This document shows, in pieces, positions 61,749-64,000 of a stretch of 64,000 bases of DNA (its first letter is position 1; each line of letters begins with the position of its first letter). The stretch comes from Metarhizium brunneum (Eukaryota; Ascomycota; Sordariomycetes; Hypocreales; Clavicipitaceae). Below the pieces are notes generated by a model. It did not search any database. It was not told where the DNA came from and saw nothing but the letters and a program-made list of their open reading frames with translations. The stretch lies in NCBI RefSeq assembly GCF_013426205.1, contig NC_089422.1, positions 6,262,001-6,326,000 of the forward strand, given 5' to 3'. The position numbers and the translations under genes are program-made.

Positions 61749-63219
61749 TCAGCCAAATGCAGGGACTTCGCCTGTTTCAACAACTCTCAACGGCCAGTTC
61801 AGCAACGTTCGCCACTGGTCAGTGAAATGGGCCGCCATTGCTCGTACTTCATGAGCCCCTGCTTCTCCAATCCACCATCTGTCCTTGTGTAAGGCCAAAA
61901 GAGCAAAATAGTACGCCAGAAAAATAGTCGCCCGAGGTTGCCCCTCTTGAACCAGTTCTATAAACCTCCCTTTTACCAACATGGGAAATATAATGAGCCT
62001 CCGGAGGCCGTCATGTCTATCCCCAACTCGTTCTGTTTCAATCGCCCCGCCCAGGTAGCTCAATGTAGATTCATATGCATCTCGGGATTCAGGATCCCAA
62101 GGCTCGCTGGCATCCCGAATCTCGTCCCGCTGGAGTAATGGTTCGAAGCCCCGTCTCTGAACTGGGTCAAATCGCATTTGCTCGTTGGACACGAGAGGGG
62201 AGAGCCCAACCATCATTGCGGCAACAGACTTTTCTTTTCCGCCGGGAAGTTCATATGCTGTGCCGACAATGGCCTTGGTGCTCGCGTTCATCATTAACCA
62301 CTCCACTGGCGGGGTGTATGGCTGGCGCAGCCGGTCCTGTAGCAAAATGAAGGAGCAGACTCGAAGGAGAGTCGAGGTCAAGCATATTGCGTCTGCAGTC
62401 TCGGGGCTTATGTTTGCAATGGCTAGATTATGCTCTCGCAAGCCCATGGAGAGATACTTTCGATGAGCATCGCGACTGACGAGCCCCATCAGATCGCCAA
62501 CAACCTTGCAATGCAAAGCGGCAAGTGAGTACATGCAGTACAACAATGCATCCGAGGTCAGGGCCAGCCTTGGAACCATGTTCACATACAGCCCCTTGGA
62601 CTTGTCATCAATGGCAATGGTGGTGCCGGTTGATGTTGAATATTGATACATTAACCTCGTTTCCAGAATGCGCCGCTCTCGTGACTCTGGGGGATCAGAG
62701 AGATGTGAGTTCTCGATATTGCGGGCAATGGCGACAGCAACGCGAGCCTCTGCAGATTCGGGACGAAATGGAGCAGATGAAATCACCGGCGTGGTCAGGG
62801 GCGGCACACGATCATAAATGCACTCTGACCGATGCCGCTTGCAGTTGTCACAAACTGGCTTCTGTTCATTGCACTAACGGAGAGAGGACGCGGTCAGCTT
62901 GTGGTGATTCGTGAATGACCATTGACGGGTAGCCAGCCAAGCAGCATGGTGTGTGTCTTTTTTGATATCAGGCATGTCGTGCCGCATGAGAAAGGAATAG
63001 GACTTGAGACCAGTTGACGTATGGATTGATTGATGGGAAAAGCTCAATGGCAAAACTTACCTTGACCCGTCTTGTCCGACACCTCTTACAGCCATACCTC
63101 GACTTTTTGTGGCTCGCCTTGACACCGCGATGTGGCCCGCCAGATGGCACGCCTATCGTATACTGGCTGAACATGCTTGTGTCGGCTGTTTCATCCGGCC
63201 CGGGAGTTTTGAGGTCCAT
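61749..63219 (-). CDS. Zn(II)2Cys6 transcription factor
   Basis: Two exons on the minus strand (63219-63061 and 62873-61749) encode 427 residues. The splice completes the binuclear zinc cluster: cysteines at 44, 47, 54, 61, 64 and 71 with spacing C-x2-C-x6-C-x6-C-x2-C-x6-C, and basic residues TRRVK and KRHRS between them. The rest looks like the fungal transcription-factor domain of PF11951 type (LALTSDALLYCMYSLAALH, then HRKYLSMGLREHNLAIANIS). No coiled coil is obvious after the cluster. Targets are unknown. The neighbouring M3 peptidase lies upstream on the same strand, and the partial gene at the right edge lies across its promoter; neither proves regulation. Confidence 0.93.
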
Positions 63220-63755
63220 GCGTGCACGCTCAAGTCCACAACTCGGTCAAGATATGGTTTCATTGGATGCCGGGACGGAGCCTGAGCCGGCGAGAGACTA
63301 TTGCCACCGATTTCGACAAGAGCGAGCCAGCAATAGTTGATGGAGCCGAACGGTGACAGTGTCTGGTGGAAGTCGCGCTCCAGTGCTGCATCCTTCCTGC
63401 CTTCTATCTACATGCAGTATACGTACCAGTTGACCTGTCCAGGACTCCAGGTACGTGTCGGTTCACTGGCACTGGGGCCCAGCCGATTCCAGAGTCTGTC
63501 GTCAATATGGAACCCGACTGGCTGCTCGTGCAGTTCACGTGTTGGAGCCGTCTCCCTTCGACTCGAGTGCTCAGAGAGCCGAGTAGTTACAATTTCGATC
63601 TTTTTGCATCTGCAACATTACACTGCAGCATGTTGTACAATTCACTTTTCGTCGCACAAACTGCCCGTGCTTGTGTTGCACTCGTGCAAAAGTAAACCCA
63701 ACCAGTTGTGTCTTGCGCCATTAACCCTGATACCCCTAGGAAGCAATGTCTAGCC
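63220..63755. other. Intergenic upstream of the Zn2Cys6 gene
   Basis: Between the regulator start and the 3' end of the partial gene at the window edge. Domain-free open frames on the plus strand were left out. Confidence 0.45.
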
Positions 63756-64000
63756 CTAGCCAGAACCAAAAACCAACGACGTCAGCTTACGCGCATTTTC
63801 TTGTCCATCTCGCCCGAGAGTCGTGACATCAGCATCGATGAACTGTTGCACCTCCTCGACTGGATCCCAGTAGTGCCCTCAAAAACGTCTTAACACCGAC
63901 AATTCCAACATGCGCAATTTTGTCCGCCCGCTCATAGCCCGGATCAAACGAAGCCAACGTCAACGAAACCGGATGTGTATGCCTCACCACTTCCTCCAGA
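63756..64000 (-). CDS. 3' end of an unidentified gene, partial, frame uncertain
   Basis: Two minus-strand stretches look coding but lie in different frames. The first, from the window edge, reads HPVSLTLASFDPGYERADK and on to GIVGVKTFL. The second reads HYWDPVEEVQQFIDADVTTL and ends LVFGSG at a TAG (63756-63758). Either a 110-base intron removes the first stretch (donor GTGAGG at 63987, acceptor GAG ending at 63878, phase-consistent), or both are coding and the gene carries a frameshift near the TTTTT run at about 63881-63885. I do not recognise the product. The rest of the gene lies beyond the window. Confidence 0.5.

Overview
The window is nuclear DNA of a filamentous ascomycete (Pezizomycotina). 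The evidence is short GT-AG introns of about 50-150 bases, compact single-gene transcription units on both strands, a fungal-type protein kinase C, a HET-domain protein, a Zn(II)2Cys6 regulator, a KTR mannosyltransferase and several Pat1/She9/Lcp5-class fungal proteins. The set and style of genes fit Sordariomycetes, most likely Hypocreales, but the genus cannot be fixed from sequence alone. I reconstructed 25 complete protein genes whose splice junctions keep frame, one conserved protein of unknown function, one partial gene at the right edge, and one clear pseudogene.

Layout. 1-5 kb: D-amino-acid oxidase, ALG3 mannosyltransferase, eIF1A-like EIF1AD. 5.9-10.8 kb: an MFS transporter, a HAD phosphatase (PYP1-like) and SHE9. 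13.2-19.2 kb: protein kinase C and a mitochondrial acyl-CoA dehydrogenase. 21.2-23.9 kb: mitochondrial ribosomal protein S12 and a KTR mannosyltransferase. A gene-poor 3.8-kb interval follows. 27.7-34.0 kb: PAT1, RNA polymerase III subunit RPC37 and LCP5. 34.4-34.8 kb: a decayed adenylosuccinate synthetase relic. 35.4-43.9 kb: TM9SF/EMP70 protein, MED4, QCR10, ALG10 and a conserved unknown. 45.3-51.5 kb is more accessory in character: a second MFS transporter, a HET-domain protein and an HSL-type esterase. 53.1-63.2 kb: CHIP-like ubiquitin ligase, NIPA-type magnesium transporter, M3 metallopeptidase and a Zn2Cys6 regulator. A partial minus-strand gene runs off the right edge.

The genes mostly serve unrelated core functions and do not form a pathway cluster. 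Themes that recur are ER/Golgi glycosylation (ALG3, KTR, ALG10), mitochondria (SHE9, acyl-CoA dehydrogenase, uS12m, QCR10), and RNA synthesis or turnover (MED4, RPC37, LCP5, PAT1, EIF1AD). No CRISPR array, intact transposon, tRNA or rRNA gene was seen.

I did not find a convincing undescribed multi-gene system. The observations most worth following are the adenylosuccinate synthetase relic with its internal deletion, a 9-base word (TACGGAGTA, either strand) present 11 times and only between genes, palindromic TAGGTACCTA-type clusters in the gene-poor interval, and a six-exon QCR10 gene with 12-base and 9-base coding end exons.
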